Shown: positions 22,401-34,213 of the stretch, piece by piece
How positions within the stretch are numbered: the first letter of the stretch is position 1
Layout of the letters: every line of letters starts with the position of its first letter
NCBI RefSeq assembly: GCF_037126465.1
Contig: NC_088204.1
Span: 81,327,584 to 81,391,583 of the forward strand
Length of the DNA: 64,000 nt
Origin: Ornithodoros turicata
Lineage: Eukaryota; Arthropoda; Arachnida; Ixodida; Argasidae
Direction of reading: 5' to 3'
Program-made: the position numbers and the translations under genes
The notes under the pieces: generated by a model
Database searches by the model: none
What the model saw: the letters and a program-made list of their open reading frames with translations, nothing else
Told to the model about the DNA's origin: nothing

Positions 22401-23254
22401 GAAAAATTAAAACAAACTCAACAAATAATCCTCACCAACAGCGAGACAATGATCTCAAAGGCGGCAGTTGACGAAAACTATCTTCACCACCAGCGCCACC
22501 ACCACCGCAGTGAAATTTCAGACATCACGCCTATAGCGAAAGAAGCATGCGTAGTGAAAGTGGAAAGAAGACGCGGAGTTCTCGAGTTTTTCTCCGTGGT
22601 TTATTTTGAGAAGGCCTCCGAGAATGAATCTGTAAGCACCAAAGCCAGGGTTATTGGGTCTAAGCACGCTCAAGGCCAGCGTTACTTGGGCTCTTTCTCA
22701 AGGCACACATGTTTGTCTTCGGCCTGCTGCTGTTGCTTCAAGAAGAGAGAAGCGTAGTCTATTTTTGCTGTCTCTGTTGATTTACAACGACGTTTAATTG
22801 CGACGAATGACCGATCCGTGTCCCTGTTTTGATGTGCAAACAAGCGAAGACGGGTATGGTGTTAACGGACGGTAGATTGCTGGAGCGCCAGAGAGATCGG
22901 GTACGGACCTGGGAGTCGCTTCTGTCGTCCGACGTTTTACCAACATAGCGTTCGATCGTAGCAGCATCATGTTATGAAGCCGTTGATAGATAGTGTATAG
23001 CTTCCATATCTCCGATACACAAGAAAACAAGATCACCGTGCAATAGTACAATATTATTCATAAACCTACAAGCGTAACCGCTGCCTATCTCCTGCTCTTG
23101 AGGGGCAGCTCTGGGGCTTCACACTATCTTTTCTGATTTTGACTCGCGGTAAATTTTTTTTTAATTCGTCTTTCTGAGGACGGTGACCAGGGAGATGTCC
23201 ATACACCAGTTCAATCTATTTCAATTTTTTTTTTCCGTAGGGCTTTCCCGTAGG
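22401..23254. other. Non-coding stretch
   Basis: No convincing exon. An ORF at 22449-22757 (102 aa) has a His-rich start, no domain and no supporting splice context. Confidence 0.35.
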
Positions 23255-23535
23255 GCCTTCTTGTCGGTCACACCGGTGGTGTGGCAGACCACAGCATCCA
23301 TCCATCGGTTCCATCTCCAAGGACATGCTGAAGAAACTTGGATGGGGCGGGTTCGAGTCCTGTACCACAGGCTGTAGATTCCGTACGTTTTCCTGCTGAC
23401 ATTCCAGGCAGACAGACGCCCGCAGTTTTCCCCTGAAGTCGGCCGTGGTCGCATACTAACTATACCACTCCTTTATATGTAGACCACTCATAACCATAGT
23501 TGCATCGCGGCGCTAACGCGGAAATAAGCCCCCCC
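23255..23535 (+). mobile_element. tRNA-derived SINE, full length including head
   Basis: B-box GGGTTCGAGTCCTG at about 23349-23361 is followed by the family body (TTTTCCCCTGAAGTCGGCC) and end (TTGCATCGCGGCGCTAAC). The region before it resembles a tRNA head. Confidence 0.7.
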
Positions 23536-26050
23536 CCCCAAGGATTCGCTCCACGTGATCTTTCTCCTAGAAACAAACAAGGACTAAAAGTAGAGCAGGT
23601 GAACTGCACTGTTTTTTACGGTTCCTGCGTTGCCAACGGCACTGTAACTGACACCTATCGCACTCTCACCATCGTGAAGGGAAACAGCTGCGCCGACCAC
23701 CATGACGCGTGAAAAGGGACCTCCTAAGATCTCTCGTCTTTCATTTGCTGCTTCTATTGAAGACAAGAGAACTACAACCGCATTCTTCTGGAAGGTCTCC
23801 AGCAGCCGATGCAGTGAACGGGTTGGCGCGCTAAGATTGGCTTCCTCCTGTGGCTGCGAGGCCTCCCCCTTGGGGGTGAACGCGTTTAGCCTGGGATGCA
23901 TATCCTGTCATCTTGCGTTTCCACAGCGATCCTGCACAGTGCTTGATTATGAGTCTAGTGCACGCTCAACGAGTTAAAGTGTTGGTGTGAAGTGTGGCGA
24001 GGGATGTTCGAGCAAACTAGATGAGGCAGTTGCAGGACGATTATGTCGGCCACTTCGTCCTTTGGGGCCCGACGTGTATAATGGGTAGTAATTAATTAAA
24101 ATTGTGCCGTCTTCATATAGCGTACTGTACTGTTAAAGCTGTCGACGAAGCAGTCTATGATTGACCTGTGAATTGACAGTCGTCCTCAATATTTCTTTTT
24201 GTTAAACTCTTTCTGTGTACGAGCAGTGACTATTTGATAATCCATCCAAAGCTCTGTAATCTCATTAATGTTAGCGCATTAATTGAAAGACTTCGATGTC
24301 GATGTCTGAACATTACAGCTTATTCATCTTATGTTCATTCATTTTAATAATCATACTGGGTGGCTCAAAAGTAAACCAACACCCATGCAAAATGCCAGCC
24401 GTTTAGTTCAATCTGCGTGTTTGCGCGTTCTGTGACCCGTCCGTCAGTGTGTGTGCAATTATTTTCTGTCGAAATCACCACCACCGCTAATCATTATCGG
24501 CACCATCATCACAGGAGTTTTCCACCAAAGTAACTGATGCAAGTGATGCAAGGCCTACGAGTTGTTGTTGAATTCCTCTCCAGCACTGGACTAATGGACG
24601 AACTCTAATAGGACACCTTTCTATCACCATCCCTTCCACAAGAGCAATGGGGCAGTGTAACCGCCATAACGGCGGAGACGTTATGGCGGAGACGGCGAAG
24701 ACGCGAAGACGCGGAGACGGCGGAGACGACGGAGACGGCGGAGGAATGACCCACCACATCATCATCCCATTTATATGTGTGTGTGTGTGTGTGTGTGGTG
24801 GTTTGCGCACGCGCAAAACATAAAGGGAGCTACGCTATCCCTTACGTACGCAAAGGCGTTAGCGTGCGACGCACTAAAACCCTCTATTGTCTCACAGTTT
24901 ACCCATACACCACACAAATCGAATGAAGATGGACAGAAGGGAGAGAGCGCAGACTAGCTGACAAACATGACGATAACGAGGAAACCACAGACAAGAGAGA
25001 CAAAGACGAGTGTTTGTGTTCGTCCTTCCTTGAAGAGAGTAAGGACTTGGGCCCGTTGGGTTCCCACACTGCAATTCTTCTCTAACAACGTCCTTCCTTG
25101 TCTCTTTGTCTCTGGTTTTCTTGTTAACATGAGAGGAGGCAGCCGTGTTAGGTGAATCAGCCCAGTATTGCGTATTTACTGACATCTCCATTCACGAAGA
25201 AATTTACGAATGAACAGCACGTTGTGGGGCTTCTGATAACACCACCCCTCATATTGCCGAAGAAGGATAAAAAATTGAGCTTATAGAGGCAAGCGAGCTC
25301 CGTAGGTCCGTAGGTTCGTTTTGGCCTCGTTAAAAACACGGCCGAGAAGCACATAATTGTTTAAAGCACATAATTGTTTTCTGGTGAAATACTGTAAGAG
25401 TTTGATATGTCATGTCACGACCGTTTGGCCGCTCCTCTGGAGCCAGCAAACGGCCGTAGTCATACACTGATCTTCCCATTAGAGGTTGGATCTAAGATGG
25501 CGGCATTCAAGGTGGACGCCATGTTTGTGACCTGGCCTGACAAGCTTCCCCCGCTAGCTTGTCTCGAGACTTGGATGATCGCCAGCCAAACCATTTTGAT
25601 TTTCTATTAGTGTTTTCTTACGTTTGAGACACCCTGCATAAAGACAACTCGTCGACAATGATGGGGAAAATGATGCTCAAATAGCGCTTGTGCTCAATTC
25701 ACAAACCAGTTACTTTTCCGATATCATCAGTGTGAACTTAATATAAGTAGGACATGGTAACGAAAACGTAACGCAATACAAATGGGTTAAACTTTCACCA
25801 TGCACCGTGGTTTCACCATAACGCACTCTCCCGCACCCAACGTTATTTTCTGTAAACTACCGCGTAAACCCCATTATCGTGTATGTTTTGGGTTACATAA
25901 ATACTTGACTTCGCTCCTCGCAACCGTACGAGCAGAACCGTAAATTTCACTCGCTGTTTACAAAATACAGGGGAGAAACTTGAAACTTATTCTCGTATCG
26001 CCTCGTATCTCGACTTACTCTCGTATCTCGTATCGAAACCGTATCGCCTG
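23536..26050. other. Non-coding stretch with simple repeats
   Basis: Contains a CGGAGA/CGAAGA purine tract (24670-24745), a (GT)n run (24775-24797) and a half copy of the 55.7-kb palindrome at about 24830-24882 (ACGCTATCCCTTACGTACGC). CTCGTATC words cluster at 25990-26045. No gene is supported. Confidence 0.4.
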
Positions 26051-26541
26051 TTGCGATGAAACTCCCCACTCTCCAAGGCCGAAAATAAAGTTGTTGTTGT
26101 TATTCCACAGTTCTGAATTTAAGACGCGCACGATATTAAACGCCCTATACATTTTACGAGCTATTGCGATGCATCGCCCCGTTTCCAATTTGCGGGGAGC
26201 AGCTTGTTTATGCGCTCAGGACACATAAAGCACCCATTGGTTCGTTTATATTCCCTTTGTATTCGTGTGCTGGAAAGTTCAAAATGAAATCGAGAGAGAG
26301 AAAAAAAAAAGAAAGCACATTATGTTCGGAGTTTGCATTCCTAAAATAGATGGCGACCCCAGCTTCCATCAGGGTGGGAGTACCTCTCTATTTGTGGAGC
26401 GTTCTTTATTTTGACACCGTTACAACAACTCGGTGCTCATCCAAACACGTGGAGAGGTTAGCAAGCGTGAGTGGTTCAGTCGTAATGTAAATCTTCGGCC
26501 ATTTAGGAAATGCTGCCTCTTTCTCTGTGACGTGTCGCTAC

Positions 26542-26614
26542 CAGTGGCGTAGCCAGAAAAAAAAAATAGGACATGGGGGAGGATGATCCCCCCTCCCCCT
26601 CGGCTACGCCGCTG
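26542..26614. mobile_element. Very short hAT-type MITE, CAGTGGCGTAGCC tips
   Basis: CAGTGGCGTAGCC at the left and GGCTACGCCGCTG at the right enclose only an A-run and a G/C block (73 bp total). Flanks gtcgctac and gtcgttat agree at 6 of 8 positions. Confidence 0.7.
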
Positions 26615-27917
26615 GTCGTTATGTTACTCTCTGCAATGAGCGAAGGTTCACTGCGAGAGAGACTAAAATAACAGGGAGAGAGAGGCAACGAATAAGGATC
26701 GCAAGGAATGCAATAAGGATCGCAGCGCAATAGGAGAGTTGTAGCGGATGTCCTGCTGCGTAAGTACTTTCTTTCTTTCTGTTTTTTTTCTTTTTTTTAA
26801 AAAGAAAATGACGGCAAAAACGTAAAAACTTGGGCCATCCAGCACCTTTGCGAGCATCACCATAGATTACCCCGCCGCCCCAGTGTCGACACGACGGAAA
26901 GGGAAAGCACAGAGTATAATCCATGACTTCATGAAGGAAAGTCATCCCATACGAGTCATTCGATGGTGCATGAGAGGGAAAATTGCAGACCCACGTATAG
27001 CAAAGTAAAGTGTGGTGGCGGCCAAGATCGTAAACAACAACAACAAATAAGTGATGATGATGTAGTGATATGTGAACATCGGATTTTACGGGAGCTTTCT
27101 GCGTCTTTGTGTGTATTAATTCTTTTCCTCCGTTTATTTGGGGCAACATGTAGTCCTTTCTGGCACACAGATTATCCTTCCTTAGACGTCACGCGATGCC
27201 ACCTCACAACTTATACTGACGTTGTCCGCTGTCATTGTTACTTCATTTTGCTAAGTAAGGAAAAAAGGGATTAAGCTGTGGATCATTGTCGTCTTGAAAT
27301 GTCAGATACGTTATTCATGTAATGGGAATAAGTCAGCAACGGGCGGTGTTTAGATGTTAATGGGATGTTTCGATCATTTGATGTTACACCTTCACTGACT
27401 CTATTAATCGCACAGGTCCATGAACGCTCGCCCTTGTGCTAGAAGAGGAAAACTCTCTTTTCCTCTGTTGTTCCCGTCGCGTCTGCAAGACTGGCGACAG
27501 CCACGCAAAGATATTTGGCAGAGAAACCGTAATAGCTGCCAGGACGAATCCTGGCGCCCAAAATGTCTTAAGGTCTTACAACGAAGAAAGTGTAACAAAG
27601 TGGCAAGGGCACGTTTATACTGGAAATTACGAGAAGTAAACGTTAGTCTTAAAACGCGTTAGTTTCACAACAGGGCACATTTATGGGCAGCAATAAAGTA
27701 ACGGCAACTACGAAAGTCGGGAGGCAGGATCCGAGCGAGGCTTCTTCTGATTACACATGTCATAAGAGTGAAAAGATTTATCTTGTCCCAGCAATCGTTA
27801 TCGGTAAGCTTACGAGGAGGCCATGCCTGTGTGACGTATAACAAACCGACGTGATTGATAACCGAAGATGGTTGGGCATAATTCATTGCTTCTTAGAGAT
27901 CGGCTCTAGGGGTGACG

Positions 27918-28125
27918 CCTGCTGTGGTCACTATCTGAACAACCAGAAACAGTCGAGCACATCCTGCGAGACTGCCGAGCATAATGCCCGTCTCTCTCAC
28001 TCCAGCTCCGGCACGCTAGCGGACATCCTCTACCCCGGCGTTTCTTACGCCGAACGTTCCACTAAAGCAAAAAACCTTGTTCTCTTTCCGCAGGAGGCGA
28101 GTTTTGCCCAAGGACCCCTCTAGCA
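27918..28125 (+). pseudogene. 3' end of a non-LTR retrotransposon ORF2
   Basis: One frame reads EQPETVEHILRDC, which matches the Cys-rich C-terminal region of I/R1/Jockey-type LINE ORF2 proteins. After an in-frame stop, another frame reads LADILYPGVSYAERSTKAK and ends LVLFPQEAS, a typical end of such proteins. The frame change and stop mean it is dead. No reverse transcriptase domain precedes it. Confidence 0.5.
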
Positions 28126-28454
28126 CTCTGCACACCCCGACGAACTCTCGCACCCTCTACGCACGTTCTCCTCCGTGGGTACTTTTTTTATTGACTATAT
28201 AGTCGTGACGATGGCCACTTCTGTGTGGCCAACAACGACTCGACAACAGACTCGAGCAACTCGAGCTAGGCGAAAATTCCCTTGTGAGGCTCTCGTGACG
28301 TCACCGCCCTTGCCGAAACTCCTCCCAGAAAAAAAAAAAGAAAAACGCATTAATATCCCATCCCTACAAGGTCGCGAGCGTCGAACGACATCCATAGGAT
28401 ATCTATGGGATATCGCACAATAACATTTGTGTTTTGGGTCGTTCGGAAATTCCA

Positions 28455-28585
28455 GGAATCAACACTAGAGATACTCGAGAGTCGACTCCCAGCGACTCTC
28501 ATCTCGATGCGAGTCGCTGGAGTCGATGACTTACGATGACACTCACACGTCACGACTCCGACTCTCGGGTCGCGCGAGTTGAATA
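28455..28585. repeat. Cluster of GAGTCG/CGACTC motifs
   Basis: GAGTCGACTCC, GCGACTCTC, GAGTCGCTGGAGTCGA and CGACTCCGACTCTCG crowd ~130 bp. The style is the same as the motif-packed hAT-type elements, but no inverted tips or duplication could be fixed here. Confidence 0.4.
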
Positions 28586-29289
28586 AACGAACACAACATT
28601 AGGGCGCAAGGTGTGTCAGCCTATTTGTGTGGGGACATACGCCACGTCCCGCAAGGTATGGGACTACGGATAATTTCCGTCACGTGGAGTTCTTTTGACT
28701 TGCGTCGGAGACCTCGGACACACTGCCCTGGAAGCAATGTTTACCTTCCCCACAATGCTATCATCCTCATGGGGGGTCGAACCCCCGATCTTCAGCTCAG
28801 CGCGCATTCCGTGCTCGGCCTTAAATCCAATGCGTATACAACAGGAGGTGATATTTGTCTCGTTTCTGTGTGACTTGCAAAGGGCGATAAAGCTAGTGTT
28901 TAGCGCAGTATTGGCAAAACCAATTTCTAGTATGAGACGACGTTTGTGATAAACATTTGCCACCGTCCGGAGGAACTCTGTCGACAGCATAAGTGCTCTT
29001 CCTGCAGCTGCTGTATCGTATTTCACCAAAAAGATTGTTGTTCCTCCACTCCTATATACGCATCTCTTTTTTACATTTCAAAGTTGCTCAATAAGCAGAG
29101 TTGAGCGCGCGTAACATTCACAGTATCCGCACCCGCGAAAAAGCCGCATATCCGCACATCCGCCGCCATTGTAGTTGCAGGAAAAAGTTCACACGACGGA
29201 AATGTTATCTTATAAAAAGTTTTCACTTTTCAGCGTGAAAACCACTCGCATTATATCCTCCAGATTTGTGAAAAAAAAAAAAAATGTAA

Positions 29290-29527
29290 CTAAGGGCCTT
29301 GTTTACGTCAATTGGGGTGGGTTCGAATCCTACCACCGTCTCAGGTTTTCCTTTGGTTTTCCCAACACTTTCTAGACTGATGTCGGCACATTTCCACCTG
29401 AAGTCGGCCCAGGACAGATACTAACCCCCTGCCCCCCACTCCTTCCTGCTGTCCTCTCTCCATCAGTCCGCATCTGTATGCCGCTCATAGTCACAGTTGC
29501 TTCGCGTCGTTAACAAGAAAAAAAAAC
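29290..29527 (+). mobile_element. tRNA-derived SINE, best-preserved copy
   Basis: B-box GGGTTCGAATCCTACC at 29320-29335, then TTTCCACCTGAAGTCGGCCC, CCTTCCTGCTGTCCTCTCTC, the CACAGTTGCTTCGCGTCGTT end and an A-run tail (29516-29527). Pol III transcription and LINE-mediated mobilisation are expected for this class. Confidence 0.8.
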
Positions 29528-29579
29528 ACTAAAAAGAACGTGGCTCCACCTGCGGGACGTCGCTAGAGACACTTAATGC

Positions 29580-29720
29580 TTATTTCCGGATAAAATGGGG
29601 ATATCCGTGCGAACCGCACAGGTGCGCGGTTCTATCCGCACTTTATACGCGCGGATTTCCAAACGTTACGTTTCAATACTCAAATCACGATCTAGCGCCG
29701 ATATCCGCGCGGATCCGCGA
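29580..29720. repeat. ATCCGC-motif cluster
   Basis: GGATATCCG, CTATCCGC, GATATCCGCGCGGATCCGCG and similar words repeat. Another cluster at 29128-29166 lies on the other side of the SINE. They may be two halves of one motif-packed element related to 196-622 and split by the SINE. Ends not resolved. Confidence 0.4.
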
Positions 29721-29922
29721 GTATAATAGCACCCGCCCACACTTCTATCCATATAAGCGCCGTTCCAATTAGGCAGAAACGATCACGTGGTTGCTGCCCT
29801 TCTTCTCTGCCCCTAATGGGGATTTTTTTTGCCGTAAATCCGGTTTTGCATTCTGCCGTACCTGAAGATTCCCGGCAACACCATCACGTGGACATTCCAT
29901 TCTAAGAGAAACGCATTATATA

Positions 29923-30136
29923 CCCTTAAAAATGAGCTCCACCGCATAGCACGGTCCCAGACAGCCATAATCCCGAGTGACATGGTTCTGTTCCCTCGTT
30001 TGCTGAAAACGGGAAGTGTACGCCATTGTCATTGGCGTACGCCCCCCGGTTTTCATCAAATCAAGGGAGATAACGTTGTCTTTCGGGATGATGGTTGGCT
30101 AGAAGCGTGCTATGCGATGAGTCTCTGTTTTTAGGG
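29923..30136. mobile_element. Tc1/mariner-type MITE (family A)
   Basis: CCCTTAAAAATGAGCTCCAC at the left and the complement of the right end (CCCTAAAAACAGAGAC...CGCATAGCACGC) are inverted repeats, with CGCATAGCACG in both arms. TA flanks both ends. It is the same family as 43136-43384. Confidence 0.8.
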
Positions 30137-31165
30137 TATAGTCCGACACTCTTAAAACAGAACTCCTCCGTCGTCGCACGCACACACATACACACGAACG
30201 AACGAACGAACAAATTTTCTTTCACGCATACGAGTGATTTGGAGTATCCGATTCTCTCGATGTATATAGGAGCAAACACCTTCTTCCACACTCCTAACCA
30301 AACCTAATGTTTAACTATTCGCGAATTATTCTCGCAGAACAACCGATGGGTAAGGCCCAACTCGCCGTTGCAACGCAGTGCTCTAAATTATCTTTAATTC
30401 GCTTAAGGGCCCAAAACAAGGTTACCGCTTTCGGCAGTTATTATGCCCTGCGACCTTTAGGAGCCTCGAAGCAACAGGAACCTGAGAGCGTATTTTTGGG
30501 CACGTGACCACGGTTGCGGGTATTTCTTCGACGTTGCTGCACGAGGAAAAGTCTGGAAGCCATCCATTATAAATGTACCGCTCGTACGAAAAATATGGTC
30601 ATAGGGGAAGCACGCAATTTCGAACGTGTTCTGCTTATTGAAACGCTCCCTCTCTGCGACTCGCAGAACTTTCTCTTCTATTTCTTCCATCCCGGAAATC
30701 GGGCCTGAATATTGCCGCGCAATATTGAATGGAAATACGAAAAAGAAATACAAATGGTGCGTTGGAAGGTCTCTGTGGAAATATGGCGTGTATTAATGGA
30801 AAATATCGTTCTTGCTTTCGTTTGTTTGTTCTTTATTTTTACTTTTTTGTACTTTTTTTATTATTTCCGTGCGTCGTTCTGAAGTTTCTTTCTCTGTCTT
30901 TATAGTGCTGTGCCTTGCATTACATGAACGCCGTATAGTGACGAGCTCTTCTCTTCTATTTCGTATCGTTCAATTGCACGATTTAATTGCGCAGCATTTG
31001 CGCACGCAATTGATGCGCGGAAGATATTATAGACAATTGTAACCACGGGACACACCCAACAGGTCGGTCGGTACGTTAATTTAATTAGTTTAGATTAGTT
31101 TAACGAACGCACAAATCTCTGTACACGGCAACCCGCTCTCAACATCCCTCACAGAACTTCATACC
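30137..31165. other. Non-coding stretch
   Basis: CAAACGAACG-type and T-rich simple runs are present. No gene recognised. Confidence 0.35.
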
Positions 31166-31742
31166 CCTGTCAAACGGCACTTTCAATGTGGATTGAATCC
31201 GATCCGCATCGAGTTTCTCAAGAGCGTTCGGTGCGCGGTGCTGCTACACGGTCCAACTCAATGTGTATTGAAAGGTTGGCTCGTCTGCAGGCGGCACTAA
31301 CAGCCCCGAGGCAGTGCGCTGAGATTGACAAATATGTTCCAAAAAAGTCGAGAAAAACCGCGTCTGCTTCTGCATTGTGGTGTTTACTAAGCCTTTACGG
31401 GGGACGTGGTGTCGATAGTGGTCGAGATTAAACAAATTAGCAAACGCAGTCGCCCGTCATACCAAGGCTAAAACCGTAATTGAGAAATTTCATGGGCTTG
31501 TATAGGAACATTTGCAAATTAATGTCACGTTTTTGTTTAATACTACAAATTCGCTGAGTTCGAAGATGCCAATCGGGGTCTTCAAGCTGTCTTGAGAATC
31601 TCAATCCCGTTTAACGAACTGGATCGGATTAAGCAGGATCGGAGTTCGATCCTGCTCGAACGTGTCCGTGTAGCAGCGCCGGATCCGCATTGAGCTCGAG
31701 GAGCATTGGCTCAATGCGGATCGAAAGTGTCCGTGTGACAGG
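31166..31742. mobile_element. MITE-like element with CCTGTCA(A/C)ACGG tips
   Basis: CCTGTCAAACGGCACTTTC at the left and the complement of the right end CCTGTCACACGGACACTTTC are inverted repeats, followed on both sides by ATCCGCAT(C/T)GAG. Target duplication not certain. 577 bp, non-coding. Confidence 0.6.
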
Positions 31743-31744
31743 AT

Positions 31745-31835
31745 AATTATACCACGCCACTAATTGGTGGCGATCGGTTTCGAACACGCGACCTTCAGAC
31801 CAGCGAGCGTACACGTTCTCAACTGATCCACCGAG
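31745..31835 (-). repeat. tRNA-like head of a second SINE type
   Basis: On the minus strand GATCAGTTGAGAACGTGTAC precedes GGTCGCGTGTTCGAAACC (A- and B-box-like). A similar sequence lies at about 59590-59675. It is not a functional tRNA, since no cloverleaf with a proper anticodon stem could be drawn. Confidence 0.4.
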
Positions 31836-32109
31836 AGACAATGAAGTGACGGTGAATTGCATTGAGAGAGATGAAATGTTGACCCCCCTGACAAGGGTCA
31901 AGTTCCAACGGCTTTACAGAACACGACAGAAAAGTTTACAGAACACGGCAGTGGCGTTTCTTTCTTTTTTTTTTTTTCATCGGGCCCCATCGGGCCCTTT
32001 CTTCAGCCCCCTGCCATCTGTCAGGAAGAGATCGAATAAGAAACGGGTGACCGACTATTCTATCCATCTCACAGCAATGTGTGTCCGCTCCTGTTTGGTG
32101 CCATAGGGG

Positions 32110-32938
32110 CAGACTTGTGCCCGTTACCGAAAAAAAGGAACTAAATACCGTTACCCGTTACTTCAGAAAAAAGTAACTAAATACGTTACTCGTTACCAAC
32201 ATACAAAAGTAACGAGTTCTCGTTACTCACAGGTACTCACACGAGCTACTTTTACGCTACCGCAGCATACTTTAAGTTAAAGGAGCCAACAAACGTGCCG
32301 TCACTTGCCTTCAACTCTTTATTAATGAGGAATTGCACTTCAGAAGAAGCTGATAATCGAAATTTGTCGTCCGTCCTTCGTGTTCCGTGTCTCTCGGCCC
32401 GTTACCATAAATGTATATCAGTTTGCCTGGACCTTCTCCCTTGCTTCCGAAGTGGGGGTGATCGGAGATTACGAAAACACAAGAAAAAACACTGGTTTTC
32501 GTGCCACCGATCACCAACGGTTCCCAAAAACAGACGAGGGGCTGCGTCATAATTTAGAGCGCTCAGAAGCTTAGCAACGACAAGAAAAGGCTAGATGTTG
32601 AAACGCGTTTTTTGTAGCCATAGTACAATTGGTGGCCATTCTTGGGAAAGAGTGATGGTCGGAAATTACGGAAACAAGAGAAAGGACAACAACACATCCA
32701 GTGAGGGACTGGTCACGCAGGTCAAATCTGCACGCATTGCGTCACACGGAGTGCCGAAATGTGCTCCCCCGTGCTCAAGAAAAGGAACGGGTAACGTCAG
32801 TAACGAGTTACCAATTTTTGTAACTGATTCCGTTACTATTACTATTTTTTAAAAAGTAACTGAATCGTTACTTCGTTACCAAAAAAAGTAACCGTTACCA
32901 AGTAACGAGTTACTTGTAACGAGTTAGGCACAACTCTG
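32110..32938. mobile_element. Non-autonomous hAT-type element packed with AACGAGTTAC motif
   Basis: Tips are CAGACTTGTGCCCGTTACC and, complement of the right end, CAGAGTTGTGCCTAACTCG. Exact 8-bp duplication catagggg at 32102-32109 and 32939-32946. Terminal ~150 bp on each side repeat GTAAC / GTTAC and AACGAGTTAC. The ~500-bp centre has its own internal similarity (AATTACGAAAACA-like words occur twice) and only short ORFs. Confidence 0.9.
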
Positions 32939-32974
32939 CATAGGGGTTGTCACTGGAGTGGAGAACTGCGACCC

Positions 32975-33005
32975 CTCGGTGTTCCGTAAACTTTTGTCCC
33001 AAGCA
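32975..33005. repeat. Solo terminus of MITE family B
   Basis: GTTCCGTAAACTTTTGTCCC followed by AAGCACTG matches the right end of the elements at 13574-13852 and 45153-45486. No partner end is nearby. Confidence 0.6.
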
Positions 33006-33790
33006 CTGCTACTGTTAGTACTGACTGTTTGCTAATGCAGAACTTATTTTGGTGTTACCGTAAATACGAATCTTCTTCTTCTTTTAACTGGATGTTTGCT
33101 CGAGCTATGTGGTGACTTCATATGTCGCCTGCAGCTCCATTTCTTGTAGGTGGTATAGGTGATATCCACAGAATATACATAGGTGATGTAGGTGATTCGC
33201 CAGCATTACCATCCGTATTTGTCGCGTGGCACGCGTGTTATCTTCTGTCGGGTTCAAGTCATTTTGCCCTTTGCGAATGTTTCACCTCTTGGAGCAAACG
33301 TTTCGCCTCTCCTTCCGCAGTGGAATATTCCACGTTCAACCTGGTCCTGCCGTTGGAACATTATTATTATTATTTATTTATTTTTTTTTGCTTCCTAGAG
33401 CAAAACTCTGACACAGTCTGCATGCCACTGGACTTCGTCATCAGATAAGGAGGAGAAAACGACGGGGACATTGGAGACTCGCGTTTGGAAGCCAAACAGA
33501 ATGTGTTGGCCCGCACGTGCTGGTCCCTTAGAAGTGCCTATCTTTGTTTCATCCGGGCATCGTCTCCAACAATCTCGCAATACCAATCCCGCTCACGGTG
33601 TTCTCAAATAGACACGACCTTCTTTCGAGGAACTTCCGACACTTCACCAGCACTGTTGGCTATTTCAACACACCCGCCCGCTTTTCTCGTGTGTCTGATT
33701 CTCTTGTGTTAGTTAGAGCGGTCACAGGAGAGCCGGATATGAGAGTTTTGATAAGATTTGTAAGTGCCTCTTTCAGAAGCAAACGAATGG

Positions 33791-33967
33791 CACTCTTAAA
33801 AGCGAGGTTGGCTGGTGGTGGTATTGCTGGAAGAACCGGCGAACTTCACCGCATAGCACGTTCTTAGCCAACCACCATCCCGAATGACATCGTTCTGCCC
33901 CCTGATTGGTTAAAAAAAGGGAGGCGTATACGCCTTTTTTGTGACACCTATGCACTTACGTTAATTG
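33791..33967. mobile_element. Left half of a family A MITE, broken by the LTR element
   Basis: CACTCTTAAAA at 33791, then GAACTTCACCGCATAGCACG, CCCGAATGACAT and a GGAGGCGTATACGCCTTTTT centre, as in the intact copy at 43136-43384. The copy is cut at AATTG (33963-33967), where the retrotransposon is inserted. The other side resumes at 38390 (AATTGTCAC) and, after a SINE, at 38737. Confidence 0.75.
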
Positions 33968-34191
33968 TGTTATGTATTGGGTTGTTTATGTGTCAAGTTC
34001 TTTGTTATCACATGGGTTATGTAAGCGCGGTCCGAAGACGACGACGATGGGCGCGCGACAAAGAGAATAGTGCGCTGGCCAAGCCGGTACTGTCTGTACG
34101 CAGGGGACTACTAATAAAAGGTAATCCATGGACATCGGTGTTCGCTTATGCTTATAAGCCATCAGGAACTCACGGAAACTCGGATCTAACA
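33968..34191 (+). repeat. 5' LTR
   Basis: Begins TGTTATGTATTGG and ends GGATCTAACA. An AATAAA-like TAATAAAAGG near 34107 may serve as the polyadenylation signal. 223 of 224 positions match the 3' LTR. Confidence 0.95.
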
Positions 34192-34192
34192 C

Positions 34193-34206
34193 TGGCGACG
34201 AGACGG
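34193..34206 (+). promoter_or_regulatory. Primer binding site, tRNA-Ser-like
   Basis: TGGCGACGAGACGG begins one base after the LTR. The first 10-11 bases would pair with a serine tRNA 3' end of the ...CTCGTCGCCA type. Confidence 0.7.
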
Positions 34207-34213
34207 AAGCAGG

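Noticed and set aside
29320..29335. tRNA gene suggested by a perfect B-box
   Set aside because: It is followed by the SINE body and an A tail seen in many copies. No acceptor stem or anticodon arm could be drawn. The same applies near 31770, 38695, 42200 and 59600.
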